59,053 nt of DNA, taken from assembly GCA_007026445.1 (NCBI GenBank), contig VDMD01000135.1, positions 1-59,053 on the forward strand, written 5' to 3'. The DNA comes from Schizophyllum amplum (taxonomy: Eukaryota > Basidiomycota > Agaricomycetes > Agaricales > Schizophyllaceae). Position 1 is the stretch's first letter; every line of letters starts with the position of its first letter. Below the pieces are notes generated by a model. That model made no database searches. It was given only the letters and a program-made list of their open reading frames with translations, and was not told the DNA's origin. Shown here one piece after another: positions 1 to 9,663 of the stretch. A program made the translations under genes and the position numbers.

Positions 1-1760
1 CAACAACACTGTCACGCCAATCATCCTAGGCGTCGACAGGTCGCCTCCTACGCAGAAGCTGTCGGGCCTTGACATTGGCGAGGACGGATGGCTAAGTGTG
101 CCAAACAACGTTACCCGCATTGAAGAGGTCAACGCTACGCTCGTCCCCGATGCTTACGGTCTCGACTTCTGGGAAAGCTTGGAGGGGCAGCTCGTCATGA
201 TCCCGAGCCCCGTGGCCCTGAATTTCGAGAACAGTTACGGCGAGTTCTGGGTGTACGGTGACTGGCCGGTGACGGGGAAGAATGCGCGTGGTGGTCTGTC
301 GCTCACTTTCGGTGCGTTGTCATGTATATTGATTATAGCAATGACAATACTGATGTTGTGCAGGTCCTGACGGCGTCCCGACGCAAATCCTGAGGTATAT
401 GCGCGCATATATGCTGCCAAAATTAGTCTGACATTCTCACTAGACCGTAATGATTGGTAGCCCGCTCGATGGCACGGATAATCCCAAAGTCGCATGGGCG
501 TTACGCTCAGCGACATCACCGGCGTCGTGCACTACGAATTCGGCTATTACTACATTCTCCCTTGACGGCTCCTAGCGTTCTATCCGCGCCCTCAGAAACG
601 GCTCAGCCTACTAGTATCCAGCCGGACGGTGGGTCGTGCAGCCTTACCTTTGGCGATTATAATGTACGTCGCCGTTCAAGCTTCATATCTCAAGAAGGTC
701 CCTATGATCTGATCAACACATACAGGTCGAAAACATGGCGCCGACATCCGGGCACCTTCCGACGGTGGCAGACCATATTGCGACGTACCTCTTGACGCCC
801 GACATTATGTTCTTGCAAGAGATTCAGGATAACTCTGGGCCGACCGACGACGGCACAGTAACTGCGAATGTTACCTTGACCACCTTGCAAACGCTATCGC
901 CAATGTTAGCGGCGTCACGTACTCCTTCATTGAGATCGCGCCGGAGGATGGTATGGATGGTGGTCAACCAGGCGGCAACATCAGGCAGGCTTACCTGTGA
1001 GAGCTCTTCCCGTCATGGCATCGGGCATCCGTTCTGAGACTGACATCGGTCCTGACAGGTACCGGTCGGACAAGCTGCAGCTTGTCTCGGATCGCCTGCG
1101 GGAACCGCTCTAGACAGCGTCGAGGTTCAGGAGTCATCTGGCGGTATGCCAACGCTCAGGTGAGCAGCGCCCACGTTCCCTAGTAGCTGCTGTATGCTGA
1201 TTTTAAGCGACGTCAGCTTGAACCCTGGACGTATTGAGCCGGAGAACGCCGCCTGGGAAGACTCGCGCAAGCCGCTTGTCGCCCAATGGGAGACAACCGA
1301 TGGTACTCAGCTCTTTACCGTCAACCTTCACCTCGTGTCCAAGGGAGGCAGCTCCACTACCCACGCAAACGGGCGCAGCCCTGTCAACCTCGGCGTCGAG
1401 CAGCGCACTAGCCAGGTCGAGCTCGCCGCTGCTTTTGTGCAATCCATCCTCGACATCGACCCAGACGCCAACGTCATCGTATCAGGCGACTTCAACGAGT
1501 ACACGCAAACGCGGTCCGTGCTGCAAGCTCTTGACGACATCACTACCGAGATCGACGAGGCGGCGGGGCTTGAGGAGGTCGAGCGGTACACGTATGTGTA
1601 CGACCAGAACACGCAGCAGCTCGACCATGCGTTCGTCTCGGAGGCGATTGCGGCGCGGGGCGTGGAGGTTGAGCATGTTCATGTGAACAACTGGTCTCCG
1701 ACGTACAAAGCGCGGATTAGTGACCATGACCCTAGCGTGGGCAAGATCAGTCTTTGTTAA
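1..1760 (+). pseudogene. Secreted endonuclease/exonuclease/phosphatase-family protein, 5'-truncated and frame-broken
   Basis: The enzyme belongs to the EEP (DNase I-like) fold, which cleaves phosphodiester or phosphate ester bonds using a metal ion. The window opens inside the N-terminal lamin-tail-like part (motif YGEFWVYGDWPVTG). The EEP domain follows, with GDYNV near 653-665, FLQEIQD near 811-831, an intact last exon from about 1207 carrying SRKPL, NLH, SGDFNE and the catalytic SDHDP, and a stop at 1758-1760. Introns can be placed near 329-363, 395-430, 664-735, 1011-1060 and 1161-1206. Between introns the family frame is kept only by jumping one base at five places: about 377, 493, 561, 887 and 1088. 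Each looks like a one-base loss in a short run. The last exon (over 550 bases) is clean. I call it a decayed gene; consensus error near a contig end is the alternative. Confidence 0.75.
395..414. repeat. 20-mer with 16-bp perfect palindrome, copy 1
   Basis: Identical to 44252-44271. Here it begins exactly at an intron donor of the broken nuclease gene. Confidence 0.8.
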
Positions 1761-2603
1761 GAGTCGGCTGGGTTGGGGATCTCAATAAGTACTGAATACT
1801 TACTCTGATTCTAGCCGCTACCTCGTTGCCGCTTGCGTCGTACGCGCGTGCTCGTGTAAGATGTCTGCGTGCCGCACCGAGCCTTTCACTTCCTCATGAG
1901 GACGCGACGACGCGTGGTCAGTCAACCTATTCCGGTAATCTAGCTGGGGTCACGTGGGCGCGACCCGACGCCATGGCGACACGCGTGGGCCAGAATCTGA
2001 ATAAGGAACGCGTCCCTAAATTATCACTCGGCCCTGTTGATCTCGCGCTGAAGCTGTGATTACATTCATGGCTGTGAGCAAGACGCCAAGACCAGTACAG
2101 ACTCTATCATTGACCTTCTTCAATAGCGTCTGTCTCTGAGCAGCACTTGCATCTGGTCAGTACAAAGTCAGTAAAGTCACAGTGCCTTGAGGCTGCTCTC
2201 GGCAATCTCTCGGAGGATTCTGTCCTGATTCTGTCCTGATTCTGTCCATGATTGTCATTTTGTCGCTAAGAGACCATCGGACCTTACATCTGATGCCACC
2301 AGCCGCTGCTTCGGGTCGTCGTTAGGTCCGCCGTACTTAAAGACGCGCATGCACCCTCCTGCTCTTCTTCATTCCCGTCACTTTTAACTGAAGTTCAAGA
2401 CCGGTCTTGGCTTCTATTTCCCTTCGTTTTCATTCACCTTCACCTTCTGTAAGAGCGCGCTTTCACTGTTTCGAAGGGGTTTAAATCACTGACTTGTTGC
2501 CTTTACAGTTCGCTGGCGTATCCTCTTCTTCCATCTGCACATCTCTTGTTCTAATTCCCTGATTCATCCACTCACTTTTCATCGACCTTTGTTCTTCGTC
2601 AAC
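1761..2603. other. Intergenic region, promoter of the secreted-protein gene
   Basis: No coding signal was found. It holds an 11-bp tandem repeat near 2217-2249 and pyrimidine-rich DNA from about 2350 to 2600 just before the next start codon, as is common in fungal promoters. Confidence 0.5.
2217..2249. repeat. 11-bp tandem repeat, three copies
   Basis: The unit gattctgtcct is repeated three times head to tail, with one change in the last copy. It lies about 360 bp upstream of the secreted-protein start. Confidence 0.85.
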
Positions 2604-4089
2604 ATGTTTGCCAAAGTTGCCATCTTCGCGATTACGTACCTGTCGCTCTCCCTCACGAGGGCGGCGCCCATTCCACGAGAAGTGCCTCAGGGTAAGGACA
2701 TTTCTCCTGATACCTGTCTGGCTGGCTAACCAGACTACAGAGCACTCTCACGAGAAATATCTCACGTTGGTTCGGTCGAGCTTGGCTCTCGACAATCCTC
2801 AGAACCTGGGTGAGGAGTTTTATCTGCTGCTAACATTTCACCAGGATCTGAACTGTACTTTCAGGTGATCCCGTTTTCGCACTTCTTGGCAACGCTGCTG
2901 CTAAGCAAGGCCTGGGGGACACCACGGTTAGTCTATTCTGATTGCAGAGAGTCTCAATCGTTCTGACGCCTCATCTAGGACCCCGACTGTCTCCAGCAGG
3001 CTGTCGCTGATCAGGCATTTACGAACGCAAAGGCTGCCAACGATGTTGACAGCATGGTCGGCGCGCTTGTCTACCGCGCCCTCGAGCGCAACTCGGGGTC
3101 CGTTGGTGCAGCTTCAGCGGCTTGCACGAGCGTGACCGCGACGAACCCCGAGATAGCTGCGCTTTCGCAGCATCAGGTCAGTTTATTCTGACGTGTTGGT
3201 ATTACTGATCTAACAATCGTGCAGGACCCCGCTTCCGACGGTGCCGCGGCCACCAACAAGGCCATCACGCTCGAGCTCGCGAAGCAGATCGCGTCGGTTG
3301 GCGGTGACCCGCAACAAGCTCTTGAGTCCGGTACCTTTGCACCGGGCCAACTTGGCGACCCTACAGCCGCGGGCAACACGTGCGACGACGCGAATGATAA
3401 GGAGGGCTGCATCTTCACGCAGAACCTCCTCGTAGAGGACGCGACGGCGGATGAGATTGCTGCAGCAGTTGCTGGGACGGACAGCTCGTCGGGCTCCTCC
3501 TCTGCGTCCGGCTCGTCCTCCGCGTCTAGCTCATCTTCGGCCGTGTCTTCGTCTGCCACGTCTTCGTCTGGCTCTTCAGGGTCCTGCCCGCCATTATCCA
3601 GTGCTGCTGCGGTCGCTTCGTCGAGGCAAGTGTGCATCTTCAAAGTTTTTTCGATCATGCTCATTTTGTAGCTCCAGTGCCGTCGCCTCTGCTACCTCGA
3701 GTGCCAGCTCCAGCTCCTCCAGCGCGAGCTCCAGCTCGTCGAGCGGCAACCTTCAGACATTCACGGGTGATCGTAAGTAGCCTCCTTTCACGCTAGCTTG
3801 AGACTTTGACTGATTGACCCCCTTCAGTTGGTGCTGCGGCTCCCGCCGTTACTCCTGGTGGTCGTGGATTCCAGGTTGAAGGTACATGGTTTCCGTCGAT
3901 GACGCATTCATTTAAGGCTGATGTTTTTTGGTAGACAACGACGACTTCCTCAACGTCGCTGCTGCGCTTGGCCGCTCGTGCGATGTTCAGCACAACAAGT
4001 GTGCCAACGCAGCCAACTCCGGCGGCGGGTTCTCTGTCGGAGACTGCGATGCGCAGAACACCCAGTGCCATGCTGCGACGAGTGCTTGA
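2604..4089 (+). CDS. Serine-rich secreted protein of a conserved agaricomycete family
   Basis: About 375 aa in eight exons: 2604-2691, 2741-2809, 2865-2926, 2979-3176, 3225-3625, 3672-3772, 3828-3881 and 3935-4089. The N-terminus is a signal peptide (hydrophobic core AIFAITYLSLSLT, cleavage near RAAP). An alpha-helical region follows with cysteines in DPDCLQQ and NTCDDAND and the motif NLLVEDAT. Next comes a low-complexity Ser/Ala stretch of about 70 residues, then a C-terminal Cys-containing domain (RGFQVE, LGRSCDVQHNKCANAAN). This layout recurs in many white- and brown-rot fungi, where the function is not known to me; extracellular or cell-wall location is inferred. The fifth intron uses a GC donor (AG|GCAAGT), needed to keep the Ser-rich frame. 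Confidence 0.85.
3626..3671 (+). other. GC-AG intron in the Ser-rich domain
   Basis: The donor is GCAAGT after AG, which matches the consensus except for T to C, and the acceptor is TTGTAG. Splicing here (phase 2) joins two serine-coding runs. The nearby GT at 3630 would lead into a Leu/Arg/Cys-rich frame instead. Confidence 0.75.
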
Positions 4090-4315
4090 GTTTTCCTCTT
4101 TCGATTGATTGTGTGGATAATTAGGGATCACGGATGTATCAGTAGGAACTAGTTGGATATCACAACGCTAGTTTTCGTTTTGTTTTGTTTTGGCTGACTT
4201 GTTCAAAGCACGTCAGTAAGTCGGCAACGCAAGAACACAAAAACGCAGTGCATAATCGGCGAACAAGTGAACGACTCTATGTACTACAGTCATCATTAGT
4301 AAGAGGTGTACTTAG

Positions 4316-7300
4316 TTAAATCGAATACAAGATCACAGTGAGGAAGACAGCCAGAACGGTCCTGAGGGCATTGTTCTTCCTTTCGTTGATTTTCGGCCCG
4401 TCGTTGAAACGCCCTGTGAACCAATCAAAGCGCATGCCGAGCTGACCATACTCCTGTCGCTGCAGGATGCCCATAGTCCTCCCCATCTCGCTGAAGATCC
4501 TGATGAAGGTGCTCTCCAGCACGGCGACGAGCTTGTACGTATCCGGCAATGCGATAGGTCGAGAAGGGTTACCGATGTTGGACCCTTCGTCGCGGTACAT
4601 GTGGCGATACATGTCGACGATGACATTGGAAAGCAGAAGACCGCCAAGAACCTTCAGCGAGAAGACAATCATCCATACGCGGGATAGAAGCGTTCCTGCA
4701 ACGAAAGTGATGGCGACGAGGAGGAGGGACTCTGCGGCGTTGGGGCTAAAGTCGCGGTACGAGTGTTGCGGGTACATACGGATGAGGGCGCCGTCACCTA
4801 TAGACCACATGTAAAAGCGCCAGTAGGAGCGCTGGCCATCTTTCCACCAAGGATGCGTGACAATCGCATCCGGGGCCGCGTAGAACGCTTCGCCACCGTT
4901 CACGACAGAGTAGACCGTCTTCTTGCGGCAGAAATCGATATCCTCACCTCCGCCTGCAACGTAGTGAGCACGAAGCACATGACAGCACGGCAGATATTGA
5001 TAACTTACCGGTCTTCGGAAAGTCAAGACTGTAAGCCACTCCATCCTGGCTCCTACGAGCAACGAGGTTGGCGGTCACGCCCCAAGGCAGGTCATCCGGG
5101 ATTTGGGTAGCAATAGACCAGAAGTACGTGACCCCGGCTAGATGCACTGCCGCCTTGAACACGGTGTCGGCGACAGGAAATTTGCAGTGCCCGACGAAGC
5201 CTGCTGCCAGCGGACGGTCGCGAGCATATCTTTCAACCCGGAGAAGCAAATCTGGCTCCGGGCTCACGTCGTCATCCAAGAAAAGGATCCACTCCGCCGA
5301 CGACTCTGCCATACCACGGTTGCGGGAGGCAGATGCTCCCATGTTGACGTCGTTCACACGAATGCGCACATCGACTCGGTGGCCGTACTTCGCGAGAAGC
5401 TCGTCGATGGCAGGAGAGCAAGGGTCGTCGATGATGACAATATACATTGTCTCGCAGTTCTGCGATGGTCGCAACGATAGCATCGCGTCCAAATATGGCA
5501 TCTGGACGCGGAATGAGGGAACGACGACATCGATGGTGATCTTCTCCAGTGCCACGTCGCCGCAGCGCTTGGCAAGCTCGTCACGAAGGCGGGCGACGCC
5601 AAGTCGAAGGGGCTCGAAAGACCACGATAGTGCACTCTCCTTCGCGTAGCGGGCTTGCGCCGAACCACCGATTGCATTCGTGAGCTGGCAGTGCTCAAGC
5701 ATACGCGAGCACCCAAACTTGCGGTAGAGGGCGAAAAGATATGGGTCTCCATCCTGGTTGACGAAGATGTCGGGCACGACCTCGCCGTTGAACATGTCCA
5801 TATGCGTACGGTGCACCACCGGGAATGTGGGCATACCGGGGAAAGATATATCGGTGAACGCTACACAGCCGAAGCCGTGGGGGACCCGACGCTGTGAGGA
5901 TATCTCCGCGAAGGTGCGATGGATAGCAGACATCCAGCCGGACGAGTGGATCTCGACATCGTCGCCGAGCAAGATGTAATACTCGCAGTGATCCAGATAA
6001 GCGCGACGAGCGCAGTCGCGCCACAGTGTGCACACTCGCCCGCGTGCGACGTAAGACGCAGGAAGGGTGACGATATCATCGGCGGGAATACCAGCGTCGA
6101 CCAAAATCTGTTCGGCCTTCCCGTCAGCGAGGACCATATCGTCGTGATCGACGAGGATGTATAACCGGTACGAGAATGAAGGGGTGATGCCATTCAAGAG
6201 ATCACCGTGCATGCTGTCGAGCAGCGAGCGCGCGAAGCGACGCAAATTGTGTTCCACCGGATCCTTCGAGTGCAAGCCGTTTGCCCCGCGCGAAGTCACG
6301 GGCAACAAGATGGCAAAGCGAGTGGTAACTTGGTCCATCTGCACCAAGACGCTGTTCTGCATAGACGCGAGCGACTCGCCCCGTCCGGCGACGCGATCGA
6401 GCTCCGCGGACATCCACTCAACCGTCTTCTTCATTCCGACGCGCAGACTTGTTTGCGGCTCCCATCGCAGCACTTCTCGCACGCGGTCGTTGTGGGAGTT
6501 ACGAGAGGCGACACCGACTGGTCTAGTAAGGTCGTACTGGAACTCGACGTCCGACGGCTGGAGCCCGGACACGTCCAAAGCGAGGTCCGCAAGATCCTTG
6601 ATGGAGACGGCGTCTTCCGTCCCAATGTTGAGAGGCTCCTGGTGATCAGAAGCAAGCAGCTTCAAGACGGCGTCCACGCAATCGTCGATATAGAGGAACG
6701 AGCGGCGGGCCCGTCCGTCTCCCCAAATCTCGAACGATGGCGTCGCAGCGGGAGATTGCTCTCGCAAGCGTGCGGCGACCAAGGCCTTGCGGAGTAGAGC
6801 CGCGGGGGCCTTCTCGCGACCATTGCGCCACTCTCCGCGAGGACCGTACACATTGTGGAAGCGCGCGATGCGAAGCTCTATCTTCCCCGAGCACTGGACG
6901 AGCAGCAGCTCCGAGGCCAGTTTCTCCTCGCCATATAGGCCCTGCGGCTGTGGAGGGAGGCGGGCCCATAGCTGGTCCTCGCTCAGGCGCACGTCAGACT
7001 CCAGTCGTTGAAGCACGTCTGGGTAGACACAAGCTGAAGAAGCGAACAGGAAGCAGATAACACCGTGTTTGATGGCAGCGTCAAGGACATTTATAGTCAT
7101 GGTGTGATTGTCGCGATATACGACGAAGTCGTTATCATCGTGGATGGCGCCCATTCCACCCATGTTCGACGCAAAGTGCAGGACGTGCGTAATGTCCTTC
7201 ATGACCCTTGCGCAGAACGTCGCATCCCTGAGGTCTCCCTTGATAATTTCGTTGCATACGGTGGACTTATCGTCGTACTGGAGGTCTTGCTTGTCGGCGA

Positions 7301-7460
7301 TGCGGACGAACACGTTCGGAAGTGCGACAAGGCGCTTCGCGACGTGGGAGCCCTGCCCAATGATGGTCAACGTATATACTGCGACAATGAAAGGGTTGCT
7401 TACGATGAAGCCCGCGCCGCCGGTCACAAGGATTCTGGCGCCTTTCCTGAGATGTGACAT
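4316..7460 (-). CDS. Trifunctional fusion: GDP-mannose 3,5-epimerase-like SDR, glycosyltransferase, GT2 glycosyltransferase, membrane tail
   Basis: Three exons (7404-7460, 5009-7352, 4316-4953) give about 1012 aa. Residues 1-340 are an extended SDR: Rossmann motif GGAGFIGSH (split by intron 1), NMGGMG, SSACVYP, YGEEK and REKAPAALLRKA. These are the signature blocks of plant-type GDP-mannose 3,5-epimerase, including the Cys of SSAC and the Lys of REKAP used for acid/base catalysis. Residues about 355-610 look like a GT-A glycosyltransferase (LLGDDVE as DxD). Residues about 613-870 are GT2: VVVPSF, LFLDDDVSPEPD and GGEDIDFC. Hydrophobic segments near the C-terminus (LLLVAITFVAGTLL, IVFSLKVLGGLLLSNVIV, TVLAVFLTVILYSI) suggest an endomembrane location. 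Likely role: make an epimerised GDP-sugar and transfer it. It diverges from the methyltransferase-GT8 gene. Acceptor and product are unknown. Confidence 0.88.
7353..7403 (-). other. 51-nt stop-free intron inside the Rossmann motif
   Basis: GTAAGC donor and GGGCAG acceptor in phase 0. Its removal restores GGAGFI-GSH. Because it is 3n long with no stop, retention would add 17 residues within the dinucleotide-binding loop without a frameshift. Confidence 0.85.
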
Positions 7461-8001
7461 GGGTGCGAGGAGGAAGGGTCGAGCGATGCGAGACAGGATT
7501 TTCGAAGGGCTCTAGTATAAACGAGCTGCAGTTTGCTTTAGGCGCCCAGAAGCGTTCTAAAGAAGAGGAGCTTCGTCATAAGCGCCTTGTGAGCTTGGGC
7601 GCCTACGAGTCAAGACACGTTCACGGCGCGAATCGCATCATGGACAACGCATGAGAGCACACCACAAGCATCAAGCGCCGCGGAAGGTCGTCATCCTAGG
7701 ATGAGAAGTCGTGGTCAGAGTAAAATCCTATACAGTGAAGTGGTGTGGCCTACGGATGAAAAGTCACCCTCGAAGGTTATGCGTACTAGGATTCGGAAGC
7801 TTGGCAGCTATAGCAAACTGTGGGCGCCTATACAGGCGCTTAATCTTGAGGTTAGTGGGACGCGAGCAGCGACTCATCGAAGACGTACCAGACAGCACCG
7901 CATTAGCACCAACATCTTCGAGGTTAAGACAAGCTCAGCGCAGTCCGCAGCCTCTCAGCTTTGACCATAGCCATTCCTACGACCTTCGAATCCCCCGTGC
8001 A
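7461..8001. promoter_or_regulatory. Shared divergent promoter of the glycan gene pair
   Basis: A 541 bp gap separates the start codons of the two divergent sugar-enzyme genes. No other gene is evident. Open frames cross part of it (from 7711) but lack family similarity upstream of the methionine at 8002. Head-to-head arrangement makes co-regulation likely; this is inference. Confidence 0.6.
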
Positions 8002-9663
8002 ATGAACGATTCGACGATAGCATCGGACAACGGCAGCTACGAGTTCACGCCCACCCAGGACTGGTTTAGTGGGAATGTGGACTCATGGAGAGCCTTGTTC
8101 TCCCGTGTCACCGCTAGGGCACCCCGCGCGCTCGAAATTGGTACATGGGAGGGTCGCTCTTCTGTCTTCCTTCTGCGAGAGTTGTGCAAGGACACAGGCG
8201 AGCTGGTGACCATCGACCATTACGACTTGCTGCAGACGGAGGAAGGACGCAAGCGGCGCGCTCGAGTCGGCCACAACCTGGACATCGCGGGCGGAGCTTT
8301 CCGCGTCATCGAAGCCTTCAGCGTCCCCGGCTTGATGAGCGTCCTGGCCGAAGAGACGACATCCGCCGCACCCGGCTTCGACTGGATCTATGTCGACGGG
8401 TCGCATCGCGCCGACGATACTCTGTTGGACGGCGAGCTCGTGTGGCGCCTGGCGAGAGCTGGCGCGATCATTATCTTCGACGACTATTGCTGGCCGGCGG
8501 AGAGCGAAGGCAGCATGCTTCATCCCCGTCGCGGCATTGATGCGTTCCTACTGCTGCATGCAGGCGAGTACGAGCGACTGTCGCAGCCGGGAGAATATCA
8601 GATGGTCATCCAGAAGCATGTCGAGATACGTATCGGATGGGCGCATAACGATGCCGGGGGTGCTGCCGTTCAGACCGCCCTTGACTACGGGGTCAACCTT
8701 GCGCTTGCAGTGAACAGCGACTACGCGATGCCTGCCACGGTGGCCATCCACAGCGCCGTTCGAGCCCTCTCGACGCGCTGCACTGTGTATGTGATGGACT
8801 GTGGGTTGTCGAGCGTGGACAAGGAAAAGATTGTGGCCCTGCCCGCACCGGCGAGTGAGCGCGTTAGCTTCGTCTTCTTGCAGCCCTCCGATGGCGACCT
8901 CTGCGGCGCATATGGGGCTACATGGGCCAAGATCGACATGGTGCGACGCATTCCGGCGGAGCGCGTGCTGTATCTCGATGCAGACGTGCTCGTCATGGGC
9001 GATTTGGTGCCACTCTGGACGACAGATCTGAAAGGGAAGGCGCTGGGAGCGGCGGCAGACGTCGGACACCCGAAGGGTCACGCAAGCCTCGACGAGCAGG
9101 TTTCGAGGTACTTCAATGCCGGAGTCCTTCTGATGGATTTGGCGAAGATGCGCGGCAGTATCGACGACCTGCTGCGCCTCGCGCGGTCGTCGCTGTCCTC
9201 TCCCTACAAAGACCAAGATTGCCTCAACGCGCAGTTCGCGGGCGACTGGATGGAGCTGTCGCTCAAGTACAACGCCCAGGGTGTCGGTGAGATCCTAGTG
9301 CTGCACTTAGTCAGGCCGTCCTCGCTGACATTTCGTGAAGGGACTTACGCGGATATCATCACTGAGGAGAGAAGTCTCCTGAACTTGGCCAGTATGTCTG
9401 ATCCTGCGATCGTACACTTCACCGGCCCCGTCCACCCACCTCTCGTGGCCGTTTTGAACCCGTGGGTGCAACCATACACCGCCAAGCCGTGGGGTTACGC
9501 GGGTGCGCCAGGCCACAAGTTTGCTGCCGTATGGTGGGAGTCCCTGGAGAAGACGGAATGGCGAGGGATCCGGGACACTGAGGCGTATAAGGGTCGTCAG
9601 AAATCAGAGAAAGAAAAGGCAATCGAGGACGCCCGTTCCCAGTTCCTGGAGCTTCTTAAGTAG
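8002..9663 (+). CDS. Bifunctional SAM-dependent methyltransferase - GT8 glycosyltransferase fusion
   Basis: Two exons, 8002-9286 and 9341-9663, give about 535 aa. Residues about 20-205 are a class I methyltransferase of the Methyltransf_24/CmcI-like type: ALEIGTWEGRSSVFLL (SAM loop), LVTIDHYD, WIYVDGSH and IIIFDDY. Residues about 225-500 are a GT8 (glycogenin/galactosyltransferase-like) domain: LALAVNSDYAMPATVAIHS, YLDADVLVMGDL with the metal-binding DAD, FNAGVLLMDL, LKYNAQG and IVHFTGP. The start at 8002 is chosen because recognisable sequence begins there; the frame is open upstream to 7711. The 54-nt intron (9287-9340) is stop-free and in frame but removing it gives the typical NAQGVGTYA. 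Likely role: add a sugar and O-methylate a sugar or acceptor, working with its divergent neighbour. No signal peptide or membrane segment was seen. Confidence 0.87.
   Translation: MNDSTIASDNGSYEFTPTQDWFSGNVDSWRALFSRVTARAPRALEIGTWEGRSSVFLLRELCKDTGELVTIDHYDLLQTEEGRKRRARVGHNLDIAGGAFRVIEAFSVPGLMSVLAEETTSAAPGFDWIYVDGSHRADDTLLDGELVWRLARAGAIIIFDDYCWPAESEGSMLHPRRGIDAFLLLHAGEYERLSQPGEYQMVIQKHVEIRIGWAHNDAGGAAVQTALDYGVNLALAVNSDYAMPATVAIHSAVRALSTRCTVYVMDCGLSSVDKEKIVALPAPASERVSFVFLQPSDGDLCGAYGATWAKIDMVRRIPAERVLYLDADVLVMGDLVPLWTTDLKGKALGAAADVGHPKGHASLDEQVSRYFNAGVLLMDLAKMRGSIDDLLRLARSSLSSPYKDQDCLNAQFAGDWMELSLKYNAQGVGEILVLHLVRPSSLTFREGTYADIITEERSLLNLASMSDPAIVHFTGPVHPPLVAVLNPWVQPYTAKPWGYAGAPGHKFAAVWWESLEKTEWRGIRDTEAYKGRQKSEKEKAIEDARSQFLELLK

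Noticed and set aside
2865..3671. Ser-rich frame as a simple-repeat artefact
   Set aside because: It is flanked by conserved Cys-containing domains in a single spliced frame with a signal peptide.
5068..6797. Several plus-strand ORFs of 100-196 codons across the epimerase-GT gene
   Set aside because: Antisense shadows of the long minus-strand coding frame; no independent support.
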